From contig NZ_JABSNO010000001.1 of assembly GCF_013294015.1 (NCBI RefSeq), positions 124,001-188,000 of the forward strand: DNA of 64,000 nt, in the 5' to 3' direction. Shown in pieces: positions 17,896 to 26,494 of this stretch; position 1 is the first letter of the stretch; each line of letters begins with the position of its first letter. The stretch is from Frigoriflavimonas asaccharolytica (GTDB taxonomy: Bacteria; Bacteroidota; Bacteroidia; Flavobacteriales; Weeksellaceae). Both the position numbers and the translations under genes were made by a program. The notes beneath the pieces are model-generated. The model was not told the origin of the DNA. It did no database searches and was given only the letters and a program-made list of their open reading frames with translations.

Positions 17896-18405
17896 ATGAA
17901 AAAAGCATTTACCATATTTGTAAACACCATTAGAACCCTTACTTTTAAAAAGTTAGGTCTACTTTTAGGTACAACAATTCCAAATCCTTTATTTACTGCA
18001 ATAAGTTTTTATGCTACTCTGAAAGCATTTGTATTGGCAAAAAAATATTTCCCAAAAACCAATTCTTCCGACGGAATAGGCAATGCTTTTCGCCATGCAC
18101 TTTGGACGAGTTTAATTCTCATGTACTATTGTAAAATATCCTCCCCAAAAAAAGCCTTAAAATGGTGTAAAAAAATTACAGATTTACACGAAGAATTATT
18201 CCCAAATGAAGCGCTCCAAAAGCAAATGGATCTGCACAACAACAAGGTAGGCATGGATCTTTTCATGGAGATGGTACCAGGAATTCACCGACAGTTTTTT
18301 GAAAGTAGTTTTTTAATAGATGAACTATTTAAAAAAGTAAAAACGGCAAAAATTCTTACTAAAAATACAATCATTGCTGAAGCTGAATTAGTTTATTTGA
18401 AGTAA
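17896..18405 (+). CDS. DUF6973-like protein
   Basis: The ATG at 17896 gives 169 residues. A TTG at 17878 would lie inside the hairpin and is less likely. The core phrases GNAFRHALWTSLIL and MDLHNNKVGMDLF resemble DUF6973, with conserved His and Asn residues that look like an active or metal site (H in FRHALW, H in DLHNN). The N-terminus is basic with one hydrophobic stretch (about 20-45). The function is unknown. Confidence 0.55.
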   Translation: MKKAFTIFVNTIRTLTFKKLGLLLGTTIPNPLFTAISFYATLKAFVLAKKYFPKTNSSDGIGNAFRHALWTSLILMYYCKISSPKKALKWCKKITDLHEELFPNEALQKQMDLHNNKVGMDLFMEMVPGIHRQFFESSFLIDELFKKVKTAKILTKNTIIAEAELVYLK

Positions 18406-18466
18406 TTTTTTCTTTAAAAATCTACAACGTCCTATTTTTTAATTACATTTAACAAAATTTTTAAAA

Positions 18467-19870
18467 ATGGCATTAAGCAGAATCTGGGCGTCTTTTATTT
18501 TGGTAGCTATATTGGTAGCAAGCATCAAGTTTTTGTTTTTCCCAAACTATCAGGATATCTACAATGATATGGTGGTAGGAAGTGGCGGAGATACAGTGCA
18601 AATTGCTACAAAACCAATAGGAAATCTATCTCCAGAAATTCAGAAAAATTTAGCTTTAAGTTCTGATTATAAAGCAGATAGAATACAATACAAAGCAGAC
18701 GCGAAAAAGAAAGAAGTTGCAGTATACAGAATACAAGAAACAGATGGCGTAATAGGAACCAGCAATACAGCAGTGAAAATTTGTATCGGTTTAATTGGTA
18801 TTATGACGCTCTTTATGGGTTTCATGAGCATCGCCGAAAAAGCTGGAGGCATCAATTTATTATCGAGATTAATTCAACCATTTTTCTCAAAATTATTTCC
18901 AGAAATTCCAAAAAACCATCCCGCATTTGGTCACATGATGCTCAATTTCTCCGCAAATCTTCTCGGATTAGACAATGCTGCTACGCCTTTTGGCTTGAAA
19001 GCGATGGATAGTTTGCAAACCTTAAATCCTTCCAAAGATGAAGCTAGCAATTCCCAAATTATGTTTCTCTGTTTGCATGCAAGTGGTCTCACGCTGATTC
19101 CCGTTTCCATCATCGCCATTCGTGCTTCATTAAATGCGAGCAATCCTACGGATATTTTCTTGCCTTGTATGATTGCTACTTTTACCGCAACAATTGCATC
19201 CATGACGATCGTTTCCATCAAACAAAAAATAAATCTTTTTCAACCAATCATTCTTGCTTACGTCGGTGGTATTTCAGCCATTATCGCCTTATTAGTTGTT
19301 TATCTCGTTCAATTAAGTCGTGGCGAATTAGAAGTTTTTTCCAAAGTACTGAGCAACGGAATGATACTTTTTATCTTTTTAGCCATTATTCTAGGCGCGA
19401 TTTATAAAAAAATAGACATTTTTGGGTCATTTATAGAAGGAGCAAAAGAAGGATTTAATGTTTCTGTGAAAATTATTCCTTATTTGGTGGGTATGCTTAT
19501 TGCGATTTCATTGCTAAGAACATCAGGAGTTTTTGATGTTTTGATAGACGGAATGAAATGGCTTGCGATAACGCTCAACATGGACACTCGTTTTGTAGAT
19601 GGACTACCAACTGCGCTCATCAAACCACTTTCTGGTTCTGGCGCGCGTGGAATGATGGTAGATACGATGACAACTTTTGGCGCAGATAGTTTCGCCGGCA
19701 AACTTTCTGGTGTATTACAAGGAAGTTCAGATACTACTTTCTATGTGATCGCCGTTTATTTTGGAGCTGTGGGTATTAAAAACACCAGATATACTGTTGG
19801 CGCAATGTTGATGGCAGATTTGGTTGGCATAATCACTGCGGTTACTTTGGCGTATTTATTTTTTGGGTAG
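18467..19870 (+). CDS. Fused SpmA-SpmB-like nucleoside-recognition (Gate) membrane protein
   Basis: The 467-residue protein has two Gate (nucleoside recognition) halves. The first includes LLSRLIQPFFSKLFPEIP and GLDNAATPFGLKAMDSLQ (about residues 130-190), as in SpmA. The second includes EGFNVSVKIIPYLVGMLIA and PLSGSGARGMMVD (about 330-395), as in SpmB. In spore-formers these are separate spore-maturation genes; in Bacteroidota they are fused although no spores form. It is probably an inner-membrane transporter of unknown substrate. Residues 40-90 form a polar insertion between the first two helices. The dispersed repeat starts 8 bases after its stop. Confidence 0.82.
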   Translation: MALSRIWASFILVAILVASIKFLFFPNYQDIYNDMVVGSGGDTVQIATKPIGNLSPEIQKNLALSSDYKADRIQYKADAKKKEVAVYRIQETDGVIGTSNTAVKICIGLIGIMTLFMGFMSIAEKAGGINLLSRLIQPFFSKLFPEIPKNHPAFGHMMLNFSANLLGLDNAATPFGLKAMDSLQTLNPSKDEASNSQIMFLCLHASGLTLIPVSIIAIRASLNASNPTDIFLPCMIATFTATIASMTIVSIKQKINLFQPIILAYVGGISAIIALLVVYLVQLSRGELEVFSKVLSNGMILFIFLAIILGAIYKKIDIFGSFIEGAKEGFNVSVKIIPYLVGMLIAISLLRTSGVFDVLIDGMKWLAITLNMDTRFVDGLPTALIKPLSGSGARGMMVDTMTTFGADSFAGKLSGVLQGSSDTTFYVIAVYFGAVGIKNTRYTVGAMLMADLVGIITAVTLAYLFFG

Positions 19871-19878
19871 AATTTTTT

Positions 19879-20018
19879 GGGCAGCAATATGACTTTGTCG
19901 AATATCTATTTTTTACTTTTTTTGGCAGACATTTCCACCTTCCGTTCTCAATCTTTTTATTGGAGGTTTCGACAAGCTCAACCACCAATAAAAAGGATTT
20001 CCACTCAAGTCGGGCTGC
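19879..20018 (+). repeat. Dispersed palindromic repeat, copy 2 (long form, nested palindrome in the loop)
   Basis: It starts GGGCAGCAATAT at 19879. A second left arm GGCAGACATTT follows about 45 bases later, then the shared flanks CCTTCCGTTC and TTTCCACTCAAGTCGGGCTGC. The central stem TTTTTATTGG (19953-19962) pairs perfectly with CCAATAAAAA (19984-19993). Its loop holds GGTTTCGACAAGCTCAACC, itself a partly palindromic motif. The rest of the gap to 20272 holds only AT-rich sequence and a 17-codon frame from 20051 without support. Confidence 0.85.
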
Positions 20019-20272
20019 AAAGTTTCGCTTTATATTAAATTTATTTATCAATGGAAAACGATGTTAAAGATGATAAGATGATAAAAAAAATTCAATATCC
20101 TTGATAAAAACAAACGTCGTTTATTTATTAAAAAACTGCAATTAATACATACTTAAAAGCCTTAATGTTTAAAGCACTGATAGAGCTGTAAGCTTTAACA
20201 AGGCTGCAAAACCAAATTTTTTTTGAAACAAAACAAAACCCTCTTTAACAAGTTTAAACAAAAATTCCCCCA

Positions 20273-20665
20273 ATGATCCAAGACAAAGATTTTCTCATCC
20301 GTCAAATACAGCAGTTTACAGCCTTACTTTCAAAATTATTGCTAGGAAAAAACGAAGGCAAACCAGAAGAGATAGAATTGGTAATAGAAACCCAGTTGAA
20401 AGATATTTTCAAAACCACATTTCCAGATTTGCTGCAACTATCTTTAGAAGAAATTGTAGAAAAGGTAGAAGTTTTCAAACCTCATCAACAACCAGAATTA
20501 TACGAAATGCTCGGACATCTTTTCTATTTTAAAAACAAAGAAAATTTTAGCGAAAAGTTGGCTAAATATTCCATTTATTTCTACGAAATTTGGATTGCAA
20601 AAGCTCAAATCTATTCAATTCCTGTAAATGCGAGAATCGCAGAATTAAAAGAAAAGTTGACATAA
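20273..20665 (+). CDS. Helical protein of unknown function
   Basis: The 130-residue protein appears wholly alpha-helical, with amphipathic stretches and no membrane segment or signal (for example MIQDKDFLIRQIQQFTALLS and VFKPHQQPELYEMLGHLFYF). I do not recognise it with confidence; the opening resembles DUF6483-type proteins. It stands alone between a repeat-bearing gap and a convergent tonB gene. The 268 bases after its stop show no gene. Confidence 0.5.
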   Translation: MIQDKDFLIRQIQQFTALLSKLLLGKNEGKPEEIELVIETQLKDIFKTTFPDLLQLSLEEIVEKVEVFKPHQQPELYEMLGHLFYFKNKENFSEKLAKYSIYFYEIWIAKAQIYSIPVNARIAELKEKLT

Positions 20666-20933
20666 ATTTCCTGCAATTGGAATTGCAAAAACTATGTAAA
20701 AACAGCTCTCTTAATTTAGAAAATTTATAAGCTAATTTAGCTAATTCTCAACAGAATAAAAAAGGCATCCAGATCAAGTTTTTCTAGATTAATTAACTTT
20801 AGCTAAAAGAATAATTTGGCAAAAGCCGATTGAAATTTAATGTAAAAAATGAATAAACCCATTCATCGCAAATTATATGCGAGAATAAATAAGATTCGTC
20901 GTTAATAATTTTAGATTCAAAGTTGAAAATTCA

Positions 20934-21755
20934 TTAGAACGTAATTTTATAACTTCCTGTAGAACTGGTGTTTGCACGTTCCGCTTTCACGTATTTTTTT
21001 ACCCAAGCCACAGAAGTTGAAGCTACGCAAGCATCAGAAATTCCGCTAGATCGTCTTGCAGAAACTACGTTTCCGGCTTTGTCTACTGTAAAAGAAATAT
21101 TAATAGTTCCACTTGCAGTGCAATTATTAGCTGGTTGATTCCCACCTCTACCCATTGTACCAGGGATAAAATCTACCAACTTTCTGTCAATACCTATTTT
21201 ACTATCGCCATTGCCATCGCCACCAAGTGGATCTCCATCATTACCTACAGTTCCGTTTGTACCTTGTGAACCAGGATTTTGACCTCTACCTTTTAGTAAA
21301 TTTCCAATGGCCGCATTTCCTTTTCCATCACCAGATTTTTTGGTAGTTGTAGATTTGGTAGCAGTTGCAGATTTTTGAGAATTTTTTGAAGTTTCAGCTT
21401 TAGAATTTGTCTTTTTTTCTATGCTTTTTGGAGTAGAAATTTTGGTGTTATTTCCAGAAATTAGTTTCTCAGTAGAAGAATTTGCCGGCTGAGAAAATTG
21501 TTCTTGCGGTGTAACCATTTCACTAGCAGCAATACTACCTTCTTGGTTAGCTGGTTCTTCCACTTGGTTTCCATTCCTATTATCTCCAAAATTAATAAGC
21601 ATTGTAGTTACTGCTTCTGGTTCTACATCTGGTGTTTTTGAAAAAGTGTAAAAATAGATCAACAAAAATACCAGCAAAGAAACCAATGCCGTAATGATGG
21701 CGCTTTTTCTTTGATCTTCCGTTTCTTTTTGATTATTTTCTACAGCGTAATTCAT
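20934..21755 (-). CDS. tonB: TonB-family energy transducer
   Basis: The 273-residue protein has an N-terminal cytoplasmic stub, one membrane anchor (SAIITALVSLLVFLLIYFYTF, residues 18-38) and a long Ser/Thr/Lys/Gly-rich periplasmic linker. The C-terminal TonB-like domain includes GTINISFTVDKAGNVV and the terminal GSYKITF. It would carry energy from ExbB-ExbD to outer-membrane receptors. Its ATG overlaps the exbD stop by one base. It is the last gene of the exbB-X-exbD-tonB operon. The linker is Gly/Asn-rich rather than Pro-rich, common in Bacteroidota. Confidence 0.85.
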   Translation of the reverse strand: MNYAVENNQKETEDQRKSAIITALVSLLVFLLIYFYTFSKTPDVEPEAVTTMLINFGDNRNGNQVEEPANQEGSIAASEMVTPQEQFSQPANSSTEKLISGNNTKISTPKSIEKKTNSKAETSKNSQKSATATKSTTTKKSGDGKGNAAIGNLLKGRGQNPGSQGTNGTVGNDGDPLGGDGNGDSKIGIDRKLVDFIPGTMGRGGNQPANNCTASGTINISFTVDKAGNVVSARRSSGISDACVASTSVAWVKKYVKAERANTSSTGSYKITF

Positions 21756-22153
21756 TATTCTTGTTCTGTTGTTGCTATTGCAAGATTAAATTTGTGTGTT
21801 TCTGCAATTCCCATTGCAAAAATTACATCTTTATGTTTTGTATTCTCATCTGCTCGGATGGTAAATGTAGGATTTTGAACGCCTTTCAATTCATTTACTA
21901 AGTAATTTTCAAGGTTTTCCTTTGCAATTTCTTTATCGTTAACAAAATATTTGCCATCTTCGGTAATGCTTACAGAAGTAGGATCTTGCACATTCGGATC
22001 TCCAGCTGCAGATTGAGGCAATTTCACTTCGATCGCGCTTTGGCTGATTGCCGAACTCGTGATCATAAAAAATATAAGCAACAAGAAAATAATGTCCGTC
22101 ATAGAAGACATGCTAAATTCTGCGCTTACTTTATTTCTTCTTTTCAGTTCCAT
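21755..22153 (-). CDS. exbD: ExbD/TolR biopolymer transport protein
   Basis: The 132-residue protein has one N-terminal membrane helix (SMTDIIFLLLIFFMITSSA, about residues 16-34). The proton-path Asp lies in its MTDIIFLLL motif, and a periplasmic domain ends with IATTEQE. With ExbB it forms the proton-driven motor for TonB. Its stop overlaps the tonB start by one base, and it lies 44 bases after the unrecognised membrane-protein gene. Confidence 0.93.
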   Translation of the reverse strand: MELKRRNKVSAEFSMSSMTDIIFLLLIFFMITSSAISQSAIEVKLPQSAAGDPNVQDPTSVSITEDGKYFVNDKEIAKENLENYLVNELKGVQNPTFTIRADENTKHKDVIFAMGIAETHKFNLAIATTEQE

Positions 22154-22197
22154 ATTATGTTAGATTATACTCAACTATTTATTTATATACTTTAAAA

Positions 22198-22881
22198 TCA
22201 AAAATTTGTGAACCAAATGAAAAGCAAAATTATCCATTGACAAGCAATTGGAATTAAAATTATTTTTCTATCTGGTGCCGAAATATCTTGTAAACCTAGG
22301 TGCGTTTTTACTTTAATAATTTCAGCAAAATTCTGATTTTGATCACTAAAATCTACATCGTCTAGCTTTATTTTTTTCAGTCCAAACACAAGAACTCTTC
22401 TCAACCATTTGTTTTCGTTCTTTGCATTTTTTAATCCATGAATTATTCTTAATTGAGCTAGCGCAAAATCACCAGAGTTTCTCACGGTTTCTGTTTGCTT
22501 TTCTTGAAACTTTGCCAATATTCTATCCAAAAGTGGATTTAATAATTTTTCAGATTTATCGGTTATTAATTTGTTCGCAATTTTCGAAATAATATACTTA
22601 TTTCCAAGCGAAAAAAACAATATAGGACTTACGATTGCGCTTATATACCACAAAATAGAGCCTATTGGTCTTGACAAAAACATCGTTACTAAAAACGGAC
22701 TTGCACTTGCGTGTCCAGAGCTTCCTGCATCTATATCTTTTGACAATAGAAAAAATTCAATAATGAAAACCAACACAGTAGAAACTGATGCCAGAATATT
22801 TATTTTTACAAAACTCGCAAATGCACTGCCAGATAATTTTGCAAAATACTTGAAGTTTTCATTTTGGGAAGTCTTTTTCAA
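22198..22881 (-). CDS. Unrecognised membrane protein inside the exb operon
   Basis: The 227-residue protein has hydrophobic segments near residues 25-47, 75-100 and at the very C-terminus (ILIPIACQWIILLFIWF). Between them is a soluble basic/acidic central region (about 100-205). It starts 4 bases after the exbB stop and precedes exbD, so it is made together with the motor. I do not recognise the family. A role as an accessory or scaffold subunit of the ExbBD-TonB complex is a guess from position only. Confidence 0.7.
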   Translation of the reverse strand: MKKTSQNENFKYFAKLSGSAFASFVKINILASVSTVLVFIIEFFLLSKDIDAGSSGHASASPFLVTMFLSRPIGSILWYISAIVSPILFFSLGNKYIISKIANKLITDKSEKLLNPLLDRILAKFQEKQTETVRNSGDFALAQLRIIHGLKNAKNENKWLRRVLVFGLKKIKLDDVDFSDQNQNFAEIIKVKTHLGLQDISAPDRKIILIPIACQWIILLFIWFTNF

Positions 22882-22885
22882 TGTT

Positions 22886-23581
22886 CTATACTGGCTTATT
22901 CAATGCATCCAAAAATTCGTTGGTATGCGTTTGTATTTTCAAAACTAGGCGATCTACTTTTGTTACGATAATATTATAAAAGAAATAAGCAGGAATTCCT
23001 ACAAACAAACCAGCTGCAGTTGTTGCCATTGCTGTATAAATTCCAGAAGCCAAAAGTTTCGGACTAACGGCACCTGTCACGTTGGATATTTCAAAAAATG
23101 CCATGATCATACCGATTACAGTTCCTAAAAAGCCCAACATTGGTGCAGCTCCAGAAGCAGATGCCAATAAATTTAGATTTTTTTCTAGTTTTGAAACTTC
23201 TAATTGACCTTGATTTTGCATTGCATTAGATATATCAGAAATTGGCCTTCCAATTCTTGCCAATCCTTTTTCTATCATCCTTGCTTCCGGAGAATCTATG
23301 GTTTTACAATAGTCTATCCCTGTATCTATTTTGCCATCTTGCACAAAATCTTTTATGTTTTCTAAAAAATTAGGCGTCAATTTAGAGGCTCTTTTAATGA
23401 AAAAATATCTTTCTAAAAAAATATAAAGCGCCAAAATACCGAGTAGAAAAATGGCAACCATAATGATATTGCTTACCAAACCACCACCAAAGAGAATTTC
23501 CCAAAGTGAGAATATTTGTTTTTCTGGGACAATTTTTGTGGAATTTATAGCACTTTGTGCAGTTTGAAGACTGTCTTGCAT
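22886..23581 (-). CDS. exbB: ExbB/TolQ/MotA-family proton channel protein
   Basis: The 231-residue protein has three membrane helices (about residues 36-54, 140-165 and 175-205). It shows the family pattern GAAPMLGFLGTVIGMIMAFF and LASGIYTAMATTAAGLFVGI. It forms the pentameric stator-like part of the Exb motor and is the first gene of the operon. A hairpin upstream (23606-23637) separates it from the acidic-protein gene, so it should have its own promoter. TolQ is the alternative name, but the TonB at the end of the operon favours ExbB. Confidence 0.93.
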   Translation of the reverse strand: MQDSLQTAQSAINSTKIVPEKQIFSLWEILFGGGLVSNIIMVAIFLLGILALYIFLERYFFIKRASKLTPNFLENIKDFVQDGKIDTGIDYCKTIDSPEARMIEKGLARIGRPISDISNAMQNQGQLEVSKLEKNLNLLASASGAAPMLGFLGTVIGMIMAFFEISNVTGAVSPKLLASGIYTAMATTAAGLFVGIPAYFFYNIIVTKVDRLVLKIQTHTNEFLDALNKPV

Positions 23582-23605
23582 AGTATTTTATTAATAGTGT
23601 ATAAC

Positions 23606-23637
23606 GCAAAAAGACCATTTTTAGTATGGCTTTTTGC
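23606..23637 (-). terminator. Hairpin after the acidic-protein gene
   Basis: On the minus strand GCAAAAAG pairs with CTTTTTGC, and CCAT pairs with ATGG inside it, leaving a 7-base loop. It lies 28 bases beyond the stop of the gene at 23665-24126 and 25 bases before exbB. Confidence 0.55.
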
Positions 23638-23664
23638 AATTTTTAGATATTTTTATATTGAAAA

Positions 23665-24126
23665 TTAATCCTCGTCAATTTCAATTTCGTCGGGTTGAAA
23701 ATGGCACTTCAACTTAAAACGAATTGGCTCTTCATTGTGAGTATAAAAATCGTCAACTTCGCCCTCCCATATTAGTTCTAACTCTCCTTTTTCGTCTTGG
23801 GAGAATGTTAATTTATTATGATGAAGATAAGCATCTTCATCATCATGCACATCTATTTCTGTATATTCTGTTTCGCTAGAATCATTAATAATAAATGTTT
23901 TTCCTGCTAATTCCGCAGAATCTACGGGAAAATCTACTATGTGAAAAGATAATTGCGGAAAATTGTAGTGCAAAGAATCATCATCTATATGATCTAGGTT
24001 TTCATCGGTATCAATTTCTAATTCGAGCAGATATTCCTCGTTCAAGTATACGGATTTGCAATAAGAATGTTGAATTTGGTATTTCAAAGTCTCCTCTGGA
24101 TGATATATTTTTAAGATGCCTTTCAT
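23665..24126 (-). CDS. Acidic soluble protein of unknown function
   Basis: The 153-residue protein has no signal or membrane segment and is strongly acidic (many Asp/Glu, ending PDEIEIDED). It appears to be mostly beta-strand. I do not recognise the family. It has its own downstream hairpin and a 233-base AT-rich upstream gap in which I see no gene. Confidence 0.55.
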   Translation of the reverse strand: MKGILKIYHPEETLKYQIQHSYCKSVYLNEEYLLELEIDTDENLDHIDDDSLHYNFPQLSFHIVDFPVDSAELAGKTFIINDSSETEYTEIDVHDDEDAYLHHNKLTFSQDEKGELELIWEGEVDDFYTHNEEPIRFKLKCHFQPDEIEIDED

Positions 24127-24352
24127 GATGAGAATTTTGTAAATATTAAATTATAGAAAATTCTAGATTCATGATGAATAAGATTATTTTCACAATTGGT
24201 GAGATTCATTTTATTTAAAATTGTTAAATATTAAAATTTAAAACTGTCCCTACAAAGATAAAAAATAGATTGATTGTAGAAAATTTTTAAAAAATAATTT
24301 AAAACTATTTAATTCATAGAGATAACATCAACTTTCATCACAATTTATTCCG

Positions 24353-24360
24353 TATTTTTG
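24353..24360 (+). promoter_or_regulatory. -7 box for the DUF885 lipoprotein gene
   Basis: TATTTTTG fits TAnnTTTG. It overlaps the GTG at 24360, so transcription should begin near 24367 and the GTG cannot be the start codon; the ATG at 24378 is preferred. Confidence 0.6.
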
Positions 24361-24377
24361 TGAGAATACTTAAACAT

Positions 24378-26180
24378 ATGAAAAATAAATTCATTCCCTT
24401 TTCAGTAATAATATCATTATTATTTCTAATATTCTCTTGTAAAAAAGAGAGTACCGTTAATATTGAAGAAATAAAATCTTCTGCAGTCCTGGATAGTATT
24501 GCGTCTAAATATTATAATCAATATTTGCAGTTTTATCCCCTAGAAGCAACTGCACAAGGTGAAAATAAGTATAATGATTTGCTTACGAATACTATTGATT
24601 CAAACTTCATTTCTAAAGAAATTTCCTTCTACAAGAGTATTCAAGAAGAATTGAAAAATTTGAATTACAACCAATTACCAGAAGATGATAAAGTGGTTTA
24701 TGATGTTTTAGATTATACTTTGAAGGATAAAATTGAAAGATACACCTTCCATCCAGAATATATTCCGTTCACGCAATTTGGTGGTTTGCCTCTAGATTTT
24801 CCACTTTTGGGAAGTGGAGATGGCAATCAACCTTTTAAAAATGATAAAGATTACGACAATTGGTTGCGAAGAATGGAGAAATTCCCAGACTGGATGGATA
24901 CTGCGATTGCAAACTTTAAAATTGGAATTCAAAATAAGCAGGTGCTTCCAAAAAAACTGGTGGTGAAAATGATTGCACAAATGAAAGGCGAAGAAATCAT
25001 TAATAAAAATCTATCTAAAAATATTTTCTACGGCCCAATTAGAAATTTATCTAGCAATCTTACTGTAGCTCAAAAAGAAAATTACAGAACATTGTACAAA
25101 GACGCCATCAACAATAAAATTATACCATCTTATACTAAAATGGCGGAATTTCTTGAAAAAGAATATTTACCAAACGCAAGAGACACAGATGGAATCGGAG
25201 CTTTACCAAATGGAAAGGATGCCTACAATTACTATGCGAAAAGTTGGACAACTACCAATACAAATGTAGAAGACATCAACAAAATTGGTGTGCAGCAGGT
25301 GAATATGTTGCGTGCAGAAATGGAAAAAGTGAAAGAAACTGTCGGTTTTAAAGGTACTTTGGAAGAATTTCTAACGGATGTAAAAACCAACCCAAAAGCG
25401 ATGCCTTACAAAACTGCAAAAGAGGTGATAGATTCTTTTAATGGAATTTTGAAAACAATAGATCCAAAATTAAAAACCATGTTTAGCGTGACGCCAAAAA
25501 CAGGATTTGAAATTCGACAAACAGAAAAATTTCGGGAAGCTACAGCAAGTGCAGAGTACATTCCAGGAACACCAGATGGAAAACGCAAAGGTATTTTCTA
25601 CATTCCAATCCCAGATCCTACGAAAATAAATGTAACCAGCGGAATGGAATCTCTCTTTTTGCACGAGGCAATTCCGGGACATCATTATCAAGTTTCTTTG
25701 CAACAAGAGAACACAAAAATTCCGAAATTCATGCGCTTTGGTTGGTTTGGAGCATATGGAGAAGGTTGGGCGCACTATTGCGAAACTTTGGGTCCAGAAT
25801 TGGGATTGTACACAGATCCTTACCAAAAAATGGGCTATTTGAGCGATCAAATGCTTCGTGCAGTACGTTTGGTAATAGATACTGGTTTGCATACCGGAAC
25901 GATGAACAGAGAAGAAGCGATAAAATATTTCTTAAACAATGTTGCCTACGATGAAGCGGGTGCAACTGCAGAAGTTGAAAGATACATGGCAATGCCAGGA
26001 CAAGCTTTGGGATATAAAATTGGAGCATTAAAAATACGTGAATTGCGCGAAAAATATTCTAAAGATTTAGGCAAAAAATTTAATCTTGCAGAATTTCATG
26101 ATGAAATATTGAGTCAGGGTTGTCTTCCACTTTCAGTTTTAGAAAGAAAAATGACGCTTTGGGCGAAAAGTAAGGAGTAG
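24378..26180 (+). CDS. DUF885 family lipoprotein, putative zinc peptidase
   Basis: With the ATG at 24378 the product has 600 residues. A lipoprotein signal ends LLFLIFSC. The metallopeptidase motif HEAIPGHH (429-436) is the DUF885 signature, and GWAHYCETLGPELGLY downstream probably supplies the third ligand. Members are predicted exported metallopeptidases with unestablished substrates. Its last codons (LWAKSKE, stop) are echoed at 26803-26830 beyond a toxin-antitoxin pair, which suggests the pair inserted at this gene's 3' end. The box at 24353 fixes the start. Confidence 0.88.
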   Translation: MKNKFIPFSVIISLLFLIFSCKKESTVNIEEIKSSAVLDSIASKYYNQYLQFYPLEATAQGENKYNDLLTNTIDSNFISKEISFYKSIQEELKNLNYNQLPEDDKVVYDVLDYTLKDKIERYTFHPEYIPFTQFGGLPLDFPLLGSGDGNQPFKNDKDYDNWLRRMEKFPDWMDTAIANFKIGIQNKQVLPKKLVVKMIAQMKGEEIINKNLSKNIFYGPIRNLSSNLTVAQKENYRTLYKDAINNKIIPSYTKMAEFLEKEYLPNARDTDGIGALPNGKDAYNYYAKSWTTTNTNVEDINKIGVQQVNMLRAEMEKVKETVGFKGTLEEFLTDVKTNPKAMPYKTAKEVIDSFNGILKTIDPKLKTMFSVTPKTGFEIRQTEKFREATASAEYIPGTPDGKRKGIFYIPIPDPTKINVTSGMESLFLHEAIPGHHYQVSLQQENTKIPKFMRFGWFGAYGEGWAHYCETLGPELGLYTDPYQKMGYLSDQMLRAVRLVIDTGLHTGTMNREEAIKYFLNNVAYDEAGATAEVERYMAMPGQALGYKIGALKIRELREKYSKDLGKKFNLAEFHDEILSQGCLPLSVLERKMTLWAKSKE

Positions 26181-26184
26181 AAAA
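26157..26184 (+). repeat. Direct repeat copy 1: 3' end of the DUF885 gene
   Basis: The pattern is CTTTGGGCGA, two variable bases, AGTA, one variable base, then GGAGTAGAAAA. It matches 26803-26830 at 25 of 28 positions. It encodes the last residues LWAKSKE and the stop of DUF885. Confidence 0.75.
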
Positions 26185-26207
26185 AGTTGGAAGTTGGAAG
26201 TTGGAAG
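26185..26207. repeat. Heptanucleotide tandem repeat
   Basis: AGTTGGA occurs three times in a row (26185-26205) and a partial fourth unit starts, immediately after the DUF885 gene. It is a short low-complexity tract that could vary in copy number. Confidence 0.7.
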
Positions 26208-26278
26208 AAAGCAATCTCGTTCTAAAAATTTTGTAGCTTTGTTCTATGATTTTTATCTTAATTTAATAAATTAACAAT

Positions 26279-26494
26279 ATGACTACTTTTAATGTGAGCA
26301 TACCAGAAAATAAAATTCCTTTTTTTAAAGAGTTTTTAAATCTTTTAGGGGCAGATTACGAAGAAAAAAATGAAATTTTTGAATTATCAAATCAACAAAA
26401 ACAAATTCTTGACGAAAGACTAAAAGCAGATAAAAAAGATTTTATCCCTGCAAGAGAAGCACTTAATAAACTTCGCCAAAAATATGAGTTATAA
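26279..26494 (+). CDS. Antitoxin of a ParE-type module
   Basis: The 71-residue protein starts with an N-terminal strand (TTFNVSIPENKIPFFKEF). A helical, charged C-terminal part (residues 37-70) follows, rich in Lys, Glu and Arg, typical of small antitoxins that wrap a RelE/ParE toxin. Its last 11 bases overlap the toxin gene, so they are coupled. The family is not named with confidence; the pairing gives the role. Such antitoxins often repress their own promoter. Confidence 0.7.
   Translation: MTTFNVSIPENKIPFFKEFLNLLGADYEEKNEIFELSNQQKQILDERLKADKKDFIPAREALNKLRQKYEL

Noticed and set aside
20051-20104. 17-codon frame MENDVKDDKMIKK...
   Set aside because: No ribosome site, no family resemblance and chance expectation in AT-rich DNA.
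24360-24377. GTG start for the DUF885 lipoprotein
   Set aside because: The GTG overlaps the TATTTTTG promoter box, and the six extra residues precede an already complete lipoprotein signal.
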